A stretch of 64,000 nucleotides of DNA, from assembly GCA_012518615.1 (NCBI GenBank), contig JAAYRU010000011.1, positions 1 through 64,000 of the forward strand, given 5' to 3'. Shown here piece by piece: positions 7,969 to 19,832 of this stretch. The position numbers and the translations under genes are program-made. Source of the DNA: Christensenellaceae bacterium. Lineage in GTDB: Bacteria; Bacillota; Clostridia; Christensenellales; Aristaeellaceae. How positions within the stretch are numbered: the stretch's first letter is position 1; each line of letters begins with the position of its first letter. A model generated the notes under the pieces. That model was given only the letters and a program-made list of their open reading frames with translations. It did no database searches and was not told the DNA's origin.

Positions 7969-8522
7969 AACAAAACACGCTTCTAAAGGATATTGAGCGC
8001 ATTTTATATACTGAGGAAGAAATAGCTTTGGCGGTGGATAGAATAGCTAAACAGATTACAGAAGATTATTCTGGCAAGTCGCCCGTTTTTATATGTATAT
8101 TAAAGGGTGCAGCGGTGTTTTTTACAGATTTAATAAGAAGAGTTGACTTACCTCTCTCTATAGATTTTATGGCGATTTCAAGTTATGGTAGCAGCACTAA
8201 GACTTCCGGTGTTGTTCGCATATTAAAAGACCTCGATGAAAGCGTTGAGGGTAAAGATGTAATAATAGTTGAGGATATTATAGATACGGGTCTTACACTT
8301 TCATATATTAAAAATACACTCCTTCAAAGGAAGGCGAGTTCAATAAGGATAGCCACTCTCCTTGATAAACCGGAGCGCAGAAAAACTGAGCTTGAAATAG
8401 ATTATAAGGGACTTGTTATTCCAAATGAATTTGTCGTAGGCTATGGGCTTGACTATGATGAAAAATATAGAAACCTATCTTCAATAGGGGTATTAAAGCC
8501 TTCAATATATATGAATGAATAA
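7965..8522 (+). CDS. hpt: Hypoxanthine (guanine) phosphoribosyltransferase
   Basis: This 185-residue enzyme would salvage hypoxanthine and guanine to IMP and GMP with PRPP. The PRPP-binding motif VIIVEDIIDTGLTL lies near residue 97, and ICILKGAAVFFTDL and the C-terminal FVVGYGLDYDEKYRNL are characteristic of bacterial Hpt. It overlaps tilS by 4 bases and precedes ftsH, the conserved Bacillota order tilS-hpt-ftsH. The ribosome site GGAGAG lies inside tilS. Length is normal. Confidence 0.95.
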   Translation: MKQNTLLKDIERILYTEEEIALAVDRIAKQITEDYSGKSPVFICILKGAAVFFTDLIRRVDLPLSIDFMAISSYGSSTKTSGVVRILKDLDESVEGKDVIIVEDIIDTGLTLSYIKNTLLQRKASSIRIATLLDKPERRKTELEIDYKGLVIPNEFVVGYGLDYDEKYRNLSSIGVLKPSIYMNE

Positions 8523-8528
8523 TTATAA

Positions 8529-8558
8529 TTGCATAAAATCTGTTTTGCGTGGTACAAT
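8529..8558 (+). promoter_or_regulatory. Promoter of ftsH
   Basis: TTGCAT (8529-8534), an 18-base spacer and TACAAT (8553-8558), with TG-G directly before the -10 box (extended -10). Confidence 0.55.
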
Positions 8559-8587
8559 TAAACTAACTTTACAAGGAGGACTTTAAT

Positions 8588-10477
8588 TTGCAAAATTCTC
8601 GCCGTGGGGCATTCGGATATATAGTAATGATACTAGCATTTATATTTCTTGCAGTAATAATGTCAGACAGCATGAAAATGCCTGTGAATAAAATTTCATA
8701 TCCGGAACTGTTGCAAAAACTCAGAAATGATGAAGTTGATAGGGTTTCTATACGCGGAAACCATTTGGTGGGGCGCAATAAAGTAAGCATAATAGCTCTG
8801 CGCGATTATCCTGGCAGGTACGATTTTGAAACCACAATAGGTCCTGATTTTTATAATACCGTGCTTACCATGTACGCTAATAAAAACAATATCCCTGTGG
8901 ATAATGTAAGTGTAGATGATTTAAATTTTAAAATTGACTATATGCCGCCTGTTCAAACGCCTTGGTATTTGGAACTGTTGCCATTTGTTCTTCCAATGCT
9001 GCTTGTTATGGCATTTTGGTATTTTATGCTCAAACAGCAGGGTGGTGGCGGTAAGGTGATGAATTTTGGTAAAAGCCAAGCCAACCTTGCGGATCCTAGC
9101 AAAAACAAAATTACATTTGAAGATGTTGCTGGAGCAGACGAAGAAAAGGAAGAACTAAAAGAAATAGTTGATTTTCTTAAGAGCCCCAAAAAATATATTG
9201 AACTTGGCGCTAGAATACCAAAGGGAGTATTGCTTGTGGGTCCTCCCGGTACCGGTAAAACCTTGCTTGCTAAGGCTGTGGCGGGTGAAGCTAAGGTACC
9301 CTTTTATACCATAAGCGGTTCCGATTTTGTTGAGATGTTTGTAGGCGTTGGCGCGAGCAGAGTTAGAGATCTATTTGAGCAAGCAAAACGCACTGCGCCT
9401 AGCATAGTATTTATAGACGAGATAGATGCAGTCGGTCGCCACAGGGGAGCTGGCCTTGGAGGCGGTCATGACGAGCGGGAGCAGACGCTAAATCAGCTTC
9501 TGGTTGAGATGGATGGTTTTACAACCAACGAAGGCGTAATTGTAATGGCTGCCACCAACCGTCGTGATATTTTAGACCCAGCACTATTACGTCCCGGTAG
9601 ATTTGACAGGCAAGTTACCGTACACTATCCGGACATTGACGGACGCATTGCCATATTAAAGGTGCACTCAAAAGGCAAGCCGCTTGCTGATGATGTAGAT
9701 TTAGAAAACATCGCTAAACGCACACCGTTCTCAACAGGCGCCGATCTAGAAAACATAATGAACGAAGGCGCTATAATAGCTGCTCGTAACAAGGATAAAA
9801 AAATAAACCAGGAATACCTTATTGAGGCGGTAGAGCGCGTACAGATGGGTCCTGAAAAGAAAAGCCATAAGGTGTTGGATGAGGATAAGCGTATAGTCGC
9901 CTATCACGAGGCTGGTCACGCGATAGTTGGGCATTACTTGCCTTTGTGTGATGAGGTACATACTGTAACTATAGTACCAAGAGGGCAAGCGGGTGGTTTT
10001 ACATTATCTCTTCCCGAAAAAGAGTATGACATGCAAAGCAGAAGCAGATTACTTCAGATGATTTCAATGATGCTAGGCGGTCATGCTTCTAATAAGCTTA
10101 TTGAAAAGGATATATATACAGGCGCGCAGTCCGACCTTAAGCGCGCAACCGACATAGTGCGCCATATGATTACAAAGCTTGGAATGAGTGAAGAAATTGG
10201 CACTGTCTATCTAGGTAGTGACCAAGAAGTATTTGTAGGGATGGAATTTGGCCAGTCTAGGGAGTTTAGTGAAGAAGTAGCTGCGAAAATAGACAATGAA
10301 ATATCCAAAACTTTAAGTGAATGCTATAAAGTAGCTATGGATACTCTAAAAGAACATATAGATGAGCTACACGGGCTTGCCAACCTGTTAATAGAAAAAG
10401 AAACTGTAAACCGTGAAGATTTTATTGCCTTTCTTGATACTTATAAAGAGCCTGAAATGGCGAACGACGCTGAATAA
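8588..10477 (+). CDS. ftsH: ATP-dependent zinc metalloprotease FtsH
   Basis: This 629-residue membrane-anchored AAA+ protease would degrade misassembled membrane proteins and regulatory proteins. TM segments lie at about residues 10-27 and 128-147 with the extracytoplasmic FtsH domain between them. The AAA domain has Walker A GPPGTGKT at 218-225, Walker B VFIDEID at 274-280 and the second region of homology (LLRPGRFDR). The peptidase domain has the zinc site HEAGH and the third-ligand segment [16 protein letters not shown] stretch links TM2 to the AAA domain. The start is TTG at 8588 after AAGGAGG; no ATG fits as well. Confidence 0.97.
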   Translation: MQNSRRGAFGYIVMILAFIFLAVIMSDSMKMPVNKISYPELLQKLRNDEVDRVSIRGNHLVGRNKVSIIALRDYPGRYDFETTIGPDFYNTVLTMYANKNNIPVDNVSVDDLNFKIDYMPPVQTPWYLELLPFVLPMLLVMAFWYFMLKQQGGGGKVMNFGKSQANLADPSKNKITFEDVAGADEEKEELKEIVDFLKSPKKYIELGARIPKGVLLVGPPGTGKTLLAKAVAGEAKVPFYTISGSDFVEMFVGVGASRVRDLFEQAKRTAPSIVFIDEIDAVGRHRGAGLGGGHDEREQTLNQLLVEMDGFTTNEGVIVMAATNRRDILDPALLRPGRFDRQVTVHYPDIDGRIAILKVHSKGKPLADDVDLENIAKRTPFSTGADLENIMNEGAIIAARNKDKKINQEYLIEAVERVQMGPEKKSHKVLDEDKRIVAYHEAGHAIVGHYLPLCDEVHTVTIVPRGQAGGFTLSLPEKEYDMQSRSRLLQMISMMLGGHASNKLIEKDIYTGAQSDLKRATDIVRHMITKLGMSEEIGTVYLGSDQEVFVGMEFGQSREFSEEVAAKIDNEISKTLSECYKVAMDTLKEHIDELHGLANLLIEKETVNREDFIAFLDTYKEPEMANDAE

Positions 10478-10493
10478 TTTCTGAGGTTACTAA

Positions 10494-11351
10494 ATGCGGG
10501 TTGATTTTCATATTCATACAAGCGCTTCTGATGGTACGCTTGAGCCTGCGAGTATCTTTTCTATGGCGAAAGGATTAAATTTAGATGGATTAGCCATTAC
10601 AGACCACGATACGGTAGGGGCTGTCGCGGCTTCAAAAAAAATAGCCAAAGAACTTGATATGCTCTGCATATCCGGTCTTGAGCTTAGTTGTAATGAAGAT
10701 GGAACAAGTATACATGTGCTTGCGTATGGTGTTGATTATAATAGCCAAAAATTACTTTCGTATTTATCTCATTACCGAAATGGTAAATTACTAAGGCTAA
10801 ATAACATATTAAACAAGCTGTCTATACTTGGTCTTCCAATAACTGCTGATGAACTAGGAGCTGATATAAAAAATCCCAATCGCGTGCACATTGCAAAAGT
10901 TATGGTTAGGAAAAATTATGTTAAAAACAAAAGACAAGCGTTTAATGAATATCTAGGCGAGGGAAAGAAGGCCTACTCAACATACGAAAAGCCATCCGCA
11001 TCTGATGGTATTAAGTTTCTAAGCGAAATTGGAGCTATTACAGTAATTGCTCATCCTAGTCTTATTAAACTTCCTAGGGAAGAGATTATTACACAAATAA
11101 CAAAGTGGAAAACTTTGGGATTAGGCGGGATAGAGGCTTATCATCCTTCACACAGTTGTTCTGAAAACGCATTTTGGCATTCAATAGCACGCTCCAATGG
11201 TTTGTTAGTAACCGGTGGAAGCGATTTTCATTGCAATATCACAACAAGCGAAAACCATGGATATTTGGGGCAGATGTTACCTATGTGGCCATCTGCCAAG
11301 CAGGATACTGATACAATTTTGCAGTTTATCAAAGAGGAGGCCTATCTGTGA
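10494..11351 (+). CDS. PHP-domain metal-dependent phosphoesterase (TrpH/YciV, RNase AM type)
   Basis: This 285-residue protein opens with the PHP signature MRVDFHIHTSASDGTLEP, followed by AITDHDTVGA, AHPSL and a final GSDFHC, which supply the metal-binding His and Asp residues. The insertion between motifs matches the TrpH/YciV subfamily. E. coli YciV is known as a nuclease acting on 5' monophosphate RNA and 3',5'-nucleoside bisphosphates, so a similar role is plausible but not shown. It follows ftsH by 16 bases and its stop overlaps the GTG start of the VanW gene. Confidence 0.85.
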   Translation: MRVDFHIHTSASDGTLEPASIFSMAKGLNLDGLAITDHDTVGAVAASKKIAKELDMLCISGLELSCNEDGTSIHVLAYGVDYNSQKLLSYLSHYRNGKLLRLNNILNKLSILGLPITADELGADIKNPNRVHIAKVMVRKNYVKNKRQAFNEYLGEGKKAYSTYEKPSASDGIKFLSEIGAITVIAHPSLIKLPREEIITQITKWKTLGLGGIEAYHPSHSCSENAFWHSIARSNGLLVTGGSDFHCNITTSENHGYLGQMLPMWPSAKQDTDTILQFIKEEAYL

Positions 11352-12985
11352 ACGAAAACCAAAATCCTTACAGAGGGGAAATGACTTCTCAATATATATA
11401 CAGGGGACAACAGAGGCAAGCGCCGGCTCAAAACCGGCATTATTACGCCAATAAAAATCCCATGAATGTAAAGCCTAAAAATGTTCCAAAAAATAATAAA
11501 TTTTCAACAGGAAAGTCTAATAGACCCATAAAGTCCCAAAATAAAAGATGGTTCCCTAAGCTAATTATAGTATTGCTAATAATTTTGTTGCTTGCTGTTG
11601 GGGCGTACTATGGCTTACAAAAATTACGTGAAAACAAAGTCGCAGCTGAAATAGCGCCCTATGAAGGCGTGTATGGCGCTGAGATATATATAAATGATGT
11701 ACCTATCGCAGGTCTTACCCCTGCACAAGCCTTAGAAGCTGTTTCTGCGAAGATGTACGAAAGAGTGCAAGCGTGGCAGCTGGATTTGACATTTAATGAC
11801 TGGAAGTTCTATACCCTAAGTTATGGTACACTAGGTATAGATTATTCGGAGAGTATATTATATCCTTACCTCAACGAAGCTTGGGCGCTAACCCATACCG
11901 GTGATGTATATATGCGTAAGCAGGCTATTTTGGATAGGCAAAATAATCCATATATAGTATACACTACCAAGCAGGAGTTTAATGATTCTAATTTGAATGA
12001 TATTCTCGTGCAAATAGCAAATTCTATATATAAAGAACCTATTGATGCAATGCTTATTCAGTTTAGACCCGATGATGCAAATCCATTTTTAATTAGGGAA
12101 GAACAAGTAGGCATGAGCCTTGATGTGGAAAGCACAAAACAAAAAATCCTTGAAATGGCTGCCTCAGGTGTTGGCGGAAAGTTTGAAATTGAACCCTCTA
12201 TAATACAACCTAAAATAACTAAGGCGCAGATTGAGCAGAAAGTGGTTTTACGCGCTGAAGCCAGCACTGCTATTAGTAAGTATTCAACAGATAATCGTAA
12301 CAATAATATAAGGATATCCCTAGCTAAAATAAACGGCACAATACTTGAGCCGGGAGAAACGCTAAGTTTTAATAAAGTGGTTGGTCCAAGGACAATAAAA
12401 GCCGGTTTCTTTGAAGCCGATGAAATGGTAAAAGGGGATCTTGTTACTGGAGTTGGCGGTGGAGTATGCCAATCCAGTTCTACGCTCTATCAGGTGGCGC
12501 TTAAAGCCGGTATGGGCATAACTGATAGGGATATACACTCCGCACCTGTAAACTATACTGAAAAAGGTCTTGATGCAACGGTTTATCTGAGCCGAGATAG
12601 AAATATAGATTTTAAGTTTAAGAATACATCTTCCTCAAGGATTTATCTAACCGCGCATGTAATAAAAGGAAGCGGCAAAAACAGTCTTATATGTAGAATA
12701 CGCATATACGGTGAATCGCTCGGCGATGGTGTAATATATAAGCTCAAATCTGTTACGGATCAGGTTTTACAAACTGATGAAATAGTGTATGTGCCCGATA
12801 AAGATCAGGAGTTTGTTGTATATAAGGATGAAACCAAGCTTAAAAGAAAAGCTGAGGACGGCTATATAGTATCAACATATTTAAGAAAATATCAAAATGG
12901 AAACCTTATTGAAGAAAACTTAATAAGCCGAGACGAATATAAACCAAGACCTGCTGAGTATTGGCAAGGAACTACTTATAGATGA
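11348..12985 (+). CDS. VanW-family cell-surface protein with peptidoglycan-binding-like domain
   Basis: This 545-residue protein has a basic, Asn/Gln-rich cytoplasmic N-terminus of about 70 residues, one TM segment at about 73-90 (KLIIVLLIILLLAVGAYYG), then an extracytoplasmic part. IYINDVPIAGLTPAQALEAV near residue 113 resembles the YoaR/PG_binding_4 module. The VanW domain near residues 330-420 holds GETLSFNKVVGPR and GVGGGVCQSSSTLYQVAL. VanW proteins are found in vancomycin-resistance clusters and widely in Bacillota; their biochemical role is unknown. The start is GTG at 11348, overlapping the previous stop, with GAGGAGG inside the upstream gene. Confidence 0.85.
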   Translation: MNENQNPYRGEMTSQYIYRGQQRQAPAQNRHYYANKNPMNVKPKNVPKNNKFSTGKSNRPIKSQNKRWFPKLIIVLLIILLLAVGAYYGLQKLRENKVAAEIAPYEGVYGAEIYINDVPIAGLTPAQALEAVSAKMYERVQAWQLDLTFNDWKFYTLSYGTLGIDYSESILYPYLNEAWALTHTGDVYMRKQAILDRQNNPYIVYTTKQEFNDSNLNDILVQIANSIYKEPIDAMLIQFRPDDANPFLIREEQVGMSLDVESTKQKILEMAASGVGGKFEIEPSIIQPKITKAQIEQKVVLRAEASTAISKYSTDNRNNNIRISLAKINGTILEPGETLSFNKVVGPRTIKAGFFEADEMVKGDLVTGVGGGVCQSSSTLYQVALKAGMGITDRDIHSAPVNYTEKGLDATVYLSRDRNIDFKFKNTSSSRIYLTAHVIKGSGKNSLICRIRIYGESLGDGVIYKLKSVTDQVLQTDEIVYVPDKDQEFVVYKDETKLKRKAEDGYIVSTYLRKYQNGNLIEENLISRDEYKPRPAEYWQGTTYR

Positions 12986-12994
12986 TTTAAGATA

Positions 12995-13023
12995 TTGAAA
13001 AAATATACAGAATATGCTATTCT
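12995..13023 (+). promoter_or_regulatory. Promoter of nadK-argR-recN
   Basis: TTGAAA (12995-13000), a 17-base spacer and TATTCT (13018-13023), followed by GAGGAG and the nadK start. Confidence 0.45.
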
Positions 13024-13045
13024 TTATGCATGAGGAGTTGAGGTA

Positions 13046-13897
13046 ATGCAGTCATATTTTATATTTGCAAATCCGTATAAGCCCGAAACTGTAACGGTGG
13101 CAAGTAAGCTGCTGCATACCCTTAAAGAATATAATACGAATGTATATCTTGAGCCTTGGCTGTATAGCAAAATTAATATAGGGCAGGCGCTCAAATTTGA
13201 AGATATAAGCAGCAACATTTCTGCAATTATATCCCTTGGCGGCGATGGTACGCTGCTTAGAAGTGTACCAATAGCTGCTGAAAACAATGTGCCGATACTT
13301 GGCATAAATTTAGGGCACATAGGCTTTCTGATGGAGGCTGAGATGCAGCAGCTATCCGATGTTGCAAAAAGGCTTATATCGGGTGATTTTGAAATAGAAA
13401 AGCGTATGCTGCTTGAGGCTGTAATTAATAAGGACAAAAAATATCTCCTGCTTAATGACATTGCCTTTACGCGCGGTAACAATCCAAGCAGCATAGTGAT
13501 GTCTGTAAAGGCTGATGATGAAACGGTTTTTAATATACATGGCGATGGAGTGTTGGTATCAACTCCGACCGGTACTACAGGATACGGTATTTCAGCCGGT
13601 GGACCTGTGATATCCCCTTGGCTAGAATGTATAGCAATAATTCCTGTATGTTCTCATGTATTGCATCAGCGGCCGGTAGTGCTTCCGGATAATCAAGTAA
13701 TACATATAAGCACAAATGTTCCACCTTTTGGAAGATCCTATCAGATAGTGATAGATGGTCAAATATCTCTTGAAATTGAAGAAAGCGTAGACATAGCTAT
13801 TAAAAGGGCTAAGGAAATGGTTTCCTTCATTCGTTTTTCAAAGCAGCGTTTTCTGACAAGGTTGCATGAAAAACAGATGGAATGGAATGCAAAATGA
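13046..13897 (+). CDS. nadK: NAD kinase
   Basis: This 283-residue enzyme would phosphorylate NAD to NADP. The GGDGT motif (SLGGDGTLLRSV) lies near residue 67, followed by GINLGHIGFLME, the NE/D substrate segment and STPTGTTGYGISAGGP near 175, all hallmarks of the family. Length is normal. It starts the conserved Bacillota series nadK-argR-recN and has its own promoter. Confidence 0.95.
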   Translation: MQSYFIFANPYKPETVTVASKLLHTLKEYNTNVYLEPWLYSKINIGQALKFEDISSNISAIISLGGDGTLLRSVPIAAENNVPILGINLGHIGFLMEAEMQQLSDVAKRLISGDFEIEKRMLLEAVINKDKKYLLLNDIAFTRGNNPSSIVMSVKADDETVFNIHGDGVLVSTPTGTTGYGISAGGPVISPWLECIAIIPVCSHVLHQRPVVLPDNQVIHISTNVPPFGRSYQIVIDGQISLEIEESVDIAIKRAKEMVSFIRFSKQRFLTRLHEKQMEWNAK

Positions 13898-13910
13898 AAG
13901 GGGTGTATCT

Positions 13911-14360
13911 ATGAAAAACGCACGACAGGCAATGATACTTAATTTGGTGAACGAAAGAGAGATAAGAACGCAGGAAGAGTTAGCAGAAATATTGAGGGAA
14001 CAGGGTGTAAATGTAACGCAGGCAACTGTTTCACGCGATATAAAAGAGCTAAGGTTACTTAAAATACTTTCTCCATCCGGTGGGTATCGTTATGCAACAT
14101 CGGAGCAAGCGGAACACGGTATATCAGAGCGCTTTGTACGCCTATTTACCGATTCAGTGCTATCAATTGAGAGCGCGGGTAATATCGTGGTTATTAGAAC
14201 GCTATCTGGCGCTGCGGCGGTTGCCGGGGAAGCGATAGACGGTATGCGCTGGGAAGAGATATTAGGCAGCATATCAGGCGACAACACTATTTTTGTGGTC
14301 GTTAGAACACCAGAGGAAGCCACATTAGTCGTTAATAAGTTTAAGGAAATACTGCATTAA
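13911..14360 (+). CDS. argR: Arginine repressor ArgR/AhrC
   Basis: This 149-residue transcription factor has an N-terminal winged helix (QEELAEILREQGVNVTQATVSRDIKEL, residues about 18-44) and a C-terminal oligomerisation and arginine-binding domain ending near GDNTIFVVV. In Bacillota it represses arginine synthesis and activates catabolism, with arginine as co-effector. The ATG at 13911 (AAAGGGGTG upstream) is chosen over an in-frame ATG at 13866 that lies inside nadK and gives an atypical N-terminal extension. It is followed after 13 bases by recN, as usual. Confidence 0.95.
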   Translation: MKNARQAMILNLVNEREIRTQEELAEILREQGVNVTQATVSRDIKELRLLKILSPSGGYRYATSEQAEHGISERFVRLFTDSVLSIESAGNIVVIRTLSGAAAVAGEAIDGMRWEEILGSISGDNTIFVVVRTPEEATLVVNKFKEILH

Positions 14361-14373
14361 TTAAGGGCTTAAA

Positions 14374-16771
<2,398 letters not shown>

Positions 16772-16791
16772 CAAAGAAGAAAGGTACTATA

Positions 16792-17982
16792 ATGGAAATT
16801 AAATCTAATATATTTTATTGTGGAGTACAGAATCCTAAGCTGCGTGTTTTTGATATTATAATGGAAACGCCCTATGGTACTAGCTATAATGCCTATGTAG
16901 TAAAGGGCGATGAAGAAACAGCACTTATTGAAACTGCAAAGGATTCATATTGGGAAGAGTATTGCAGCAAAGTAAACGAAATTACTCCTATAGATAAGGT
17001 AAAGTATCTAATAGTAAACCACACCGAGCCAGATCATGCGGGCTCTATCGCATCTTTGCTTGATGTAAATCCCGATATTACAATTGTAGGCAGCAGTAGT
17101 GCACTTCAGTTTTTAACATTTATAGTAAACAAGCCCTTTAATAAAATGGTTGTTAAAAAGGGTGATGTGCTTGATCTTGGCGGTAGGAAGTTACATTTCT
17201 ATCCTATGCCAAACTTGCATTGGCCGGATACTATGTTTACCTACGATGAAAATGAAAATGTGCTGTTTTCTTGCGACTGCTTTGGCGCTCATTTTTCATA
17301 TGAACCCGTGCTAATGAGCAAAATGGAAGACCGTACCGATTACAATATAGCTTTGCGTCAATATTTTATAGATATTCTAAGCCCATATATGCATCCTTTT
17401 GTGGTTAATGCCATTGAATTTGTAAAGGAACTAAAGCCGGATATTATATGTACAGGGCATGGTCCTGTTCTTGATACTAATATACAATATGTGCTTCAAA
17501 AATATGATGAATGGTGTGCAAAAGAACATTCGGATAAAAAACAGGTGGTTTTAGCATTTGTTAGTTCATATGGCTATACAAGAGAAATTGCGAATACTAT
17601 TTATGAAAGGCTTAATAGTAAGGAAGATATAAGCGTTAGCATTTTTGAAGTTGACGCTGATAATAAGCAGGAAACTATTAACGCAATACTAAAGTCAGAT
17701 GGGTTTTTGCTGGGTACGCCAACATTTTTAGGCGATGCTCTATCGCCTATAGCTGAGCTTAGCTATTCTATGCACCCGCCGATGGTAAAGGGTAAGGTTG
17801 CTTCTGCTTTCGGTTCTTATGGATGGAGCGGTGAAGGCGTTCCCAATATTATGGCAAGACTTGAGCAACTTAAGCTTAAAACTGTAGAAGGTCTTAGAAT
17901 TCGTTTTAAACCGTCAGATGAAGATTTACAAAAAGCAGTTGAACTTGCAGACCGTTTTGCACAGGCTTTAAATGGTAAATAA
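16792..17982 (+). CDS. fprA: Flavodiiron protein (A-type flavoprotein), O2 or NO reductase
   Basis: This 396-residue protein would reduce O2 to water or NO to N2O and so protect an anaerobe. The N-terminal metallo-beta-lactamase-like domain supplies the diiron ligands: HTEPDHAGS near residue 80, a His in PNLHWPDTMF, an Asp in SCDCFGAHF and a His in CTGHGPVL. The C-terminal flavodoxin domain (VLAFVSSYGYTREIA, then GTPTF) starts near residue 254 and binds FMN. No rubredoxin is fused, so an external electron donor is needed. The start is ATG at 16792 after AGAAAGG. Confidence 0.93.
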   Translation: MEIKSNIFYCGVQNPKLRVFDIIMETPYGTSYNAYVVKGDEETALIETAKDSYWEEYCSKVNEITPIDKVKYLIVNHTEPDHAGSIASLLDVNPDITIVGSSSALQFLTFIVNKPFNKMVVKKGDVLDLGGRKLHFYPMPNLHWPDTMFTYDENENVLFSCDCFGAHFSYEPVLMSKMEDRTDYNIALRQYFIDILSPYMHPFVVNAIEFVKELKPDIICTGHGPVLDTNIQYVLQKYDEWCAKEHSDKKQVVLAFVSSYGYTREIANTIYERLNSKEDISVSIFEVDADNKQETINAILKSDGFLLGTPTFLGDALSPIAELSYSMHPPMVKGKVASAFGSYGWSGEGVPNIMARLEQLKLKTVEGLRIRFKPSDEDLQKAVELADRFAQALNGK

Positions 17983-17990
17983 GGTAAAAA

Positions 17991-18614
17991 ATGAAAGATA
18001 ATCGCCTAAAATGTGAAAACTTTCCTTTTTCCGGTTTCCCAACCGCGGATAATGAAAAATGGTCAAAGGTTCAAAAGGTATCTCTGGTAGATGTAGAAAC
18101 CGGAGAGCTCCCTTTCCTTTCTACGAGCTTTGCTGCTTTCCGCTCTGATGAACAAGAGCGCATATTCTTTAAATTCACAGGTGAAGATGATGTAATACGC
18201 TCTTATTTCCGCCTAAAAGATGAACCTATATACCTTGCAGATGTATTTGAGCTTTTTATATCCGATACTAATGATTTGAACAATTATATAGAGCTTGAAG
18301 TAAGTCCCCATAATGTAAAGTTTGATGGGCGCATCACTTATGATGGACAAGGAACAAGGCTGCTTGATATGTCCTACGATATAGAAGGCTGGAAAACCAG
18401 AACCATATTCTGCGATAAAAAAAGCCGTATTACATCTGTATGGTCTATACCCTATAGCGCCTTTGCATCGCCGCCTAAGGCGGGGTCGCATTGGCGCTTT
18501 AATGCATTCAGGATAGACCATAGTGATAGGGGCGTTTCCTACCAAGCGTGGCAAAAAACAGGAGAGATAAACTTTCATGTACCAAGCGTATTTGGTTATT
18601 TAGATTTTGTGTAA
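17991..18614 (+). CDS. Carbohydrate-binding family 9-like domain protein, function unknown
   Basis: This 207-residue protein has no signal peptide. Its central part (residues about 60-180) resembles the CBM9-like beta-sandwich found in many uncharacterised bacterial proteins, with alternating aromatic and acidic strands such as LADVFELFISD and NNYIELEVSP. It follows the flavodiiron gene by 8 bases and its end overlaps the proposed start of the next gene by 8 bases, so it is probably in the same transcript. Being intracellular, it may bind a sugar or glycan fragment, but no ligand can be read from the sequence. Confidence 0.6.
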   Translation: MKDNRLKCENFPFSGFPTADNEKWSKVQKVSLVDVETGELPFLSTSFAAFRSDEQERIFFKFTGEDDVIRSYFRLKDEPIYLADVFELFISDTNDLNNYIELEVSPHNVKFDGRITYDGQGTRLLDMSYDIEGWKTRTIFCDKKSRITSVWSIPYSAFASPPKAGSHWRFNAFRIDHSDRGVSYQAWQKTGEINFHVPSVFGYLDFV

Positions 18615-19821
18615 TTTTACAGACGACATCAATTATCTTGTAAGTGCATCAAAGATGTTAAGCTCTATGGCTGTTGCCTATGGCAATAGCCATACGTTTG
18701 ATTGCTGCTATTTAGGTAATCAACAAGAGGTAGTTGAGCTGGGGCAGGGGTTTATAGAAAAAATCATACCGCTTAATGAATATAGCATATTTGATATTGC
18801 CTCTTTAACTAAGCTGTTTACCTGTGTTGCGGTGCTTATGCTTATAGAAAAGCGCAAGATTAATATGACTGATACAATAGTAGCGCTTGATAAAAGGTTT
18901 TCAAGGCTATTTGATGTTAGCATATATGATGTGCTTACTTATAGAGCGAACCTTAAAAGCCCTGAGAGGATAGCAGATCAAAATAGCTATAATGACGCAT
19001 TAAAACAAGTCTTCAGCATATTTCCATCAAAAGAAAAGTCTGAGAAATTGTATTCTGATATGCATGCTTTGGTGCTGAAATATGTAGTTGAATCTGTTAC
19101 GGATACAAGATTTGATGATTTTTTAAGGGATAATATATTTAAACCTCTAAATATGCATACCACATATGGCGATGTTCCGTATGATAAGCTTGATAACTGT
19201 GTGAGTTATAATTATGAGCATAAAATAATTAACGGCAAATACATAATAGATAGAGATGTAAAGCTTGGTACGCCACATGACCCTAAAGCGCGCATATTAA
19301 AAAGCCAATCAAGTGCTATTTCAGGACATGCAGGTATATTTTCAACGCTTTTAGATATGGTAAAGTTCTGCCAAGCATTGCTTAGCGGTGAGCTTATATC
19401 CTATGGAACGCTTTCATTGATAGGCGTAAATCAATCAGGGTATTTAAAGCCTAGCGGTGAATATCAACAATATATGGGGCTTATATGCTTTTCAAAAAGC
19501 GTTGTAAAGCGCTTCAGCGAGGTGCCTGAGTGGATGGGGCAAAAAGCTTTTGCATTAAGCGGTTATACGGGCTGCCACCTAGCGATAGACCCTGAAAGCG
19601 GTGTTTTTGAAGTTATGCTTGGAAATCGCTGCCATAACAGGGTATCACTAATACATCCGATTTATGATTTGGCATCATATAACCTTAATCCCGATGGAAG
19701 TGGTACTGTAATATGGAGAAACGGAAGAAAAGTTGTATCAAGCTTCCAATATGTATATAATAAGGATGAATATTTACACAAACCTGTGTATGAAAGATTA
19801 AAGCAAATGCAGCTTATATAG
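18607..19821 (+). CDS. Class C beta-lactamase-related serine hydrolase (paralogue 1)
   Basis: This 404-residue protein has the serine-hydrolase motif SLTK (in DIASLTKLFTC, near residue 65), a YSD tripeptide in place of the YxN of true beta-lactamases, and a later HAGIFST segment. These are features of the esterase and peptidase branch of the family rather than of drug-hydrolysing enzymes. There is no clear signal peptide, so it is probably cytoplasmic. The TTG start at 18607 has no strong ribosome site and overlaps the previous gene; an internal ATG (codon 18, at about 18658) is possible. A second, divergent paralogue lies at 23023. Confidence 0.8.
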   Translation: MCNFTDDINYLVSASKMLSSMAVAYGNSHTFDCCYLGNQQEVVELGQGFIEKIIPLNEYSIFDIASLTKLFTCVAVLMLIEKRKINMTDTIVALDKRFSRLFDVSIYDVLTYRANLKSPERIADQNSYNDALKQVFSIFPSKEKSEKLYSDMHALVLKYVVESVTDTRFDDFLRDNIFKPLNMHTTYGDVPYDKLDNCVSYNYEHKIINGKYIIDRDVKLGTPHDPKARILKSQSSAISGHAGIFSTLLDMVKFCQALLSGELISYGTLSLIGVNQSGYLKPSGEYQQYMGLICFSKSVVKRFSEVPEWMGQKAFALSGYTGCHLAIDPESGVFEVMLGNRCHNRVSLIHPIYDLASYNLNPDGSGTVIWRNGRKVVSSFQYVYNKDEYLHKPVYERLKQMQLI

Positions 19822-19832
19822 GGAGGTACAAA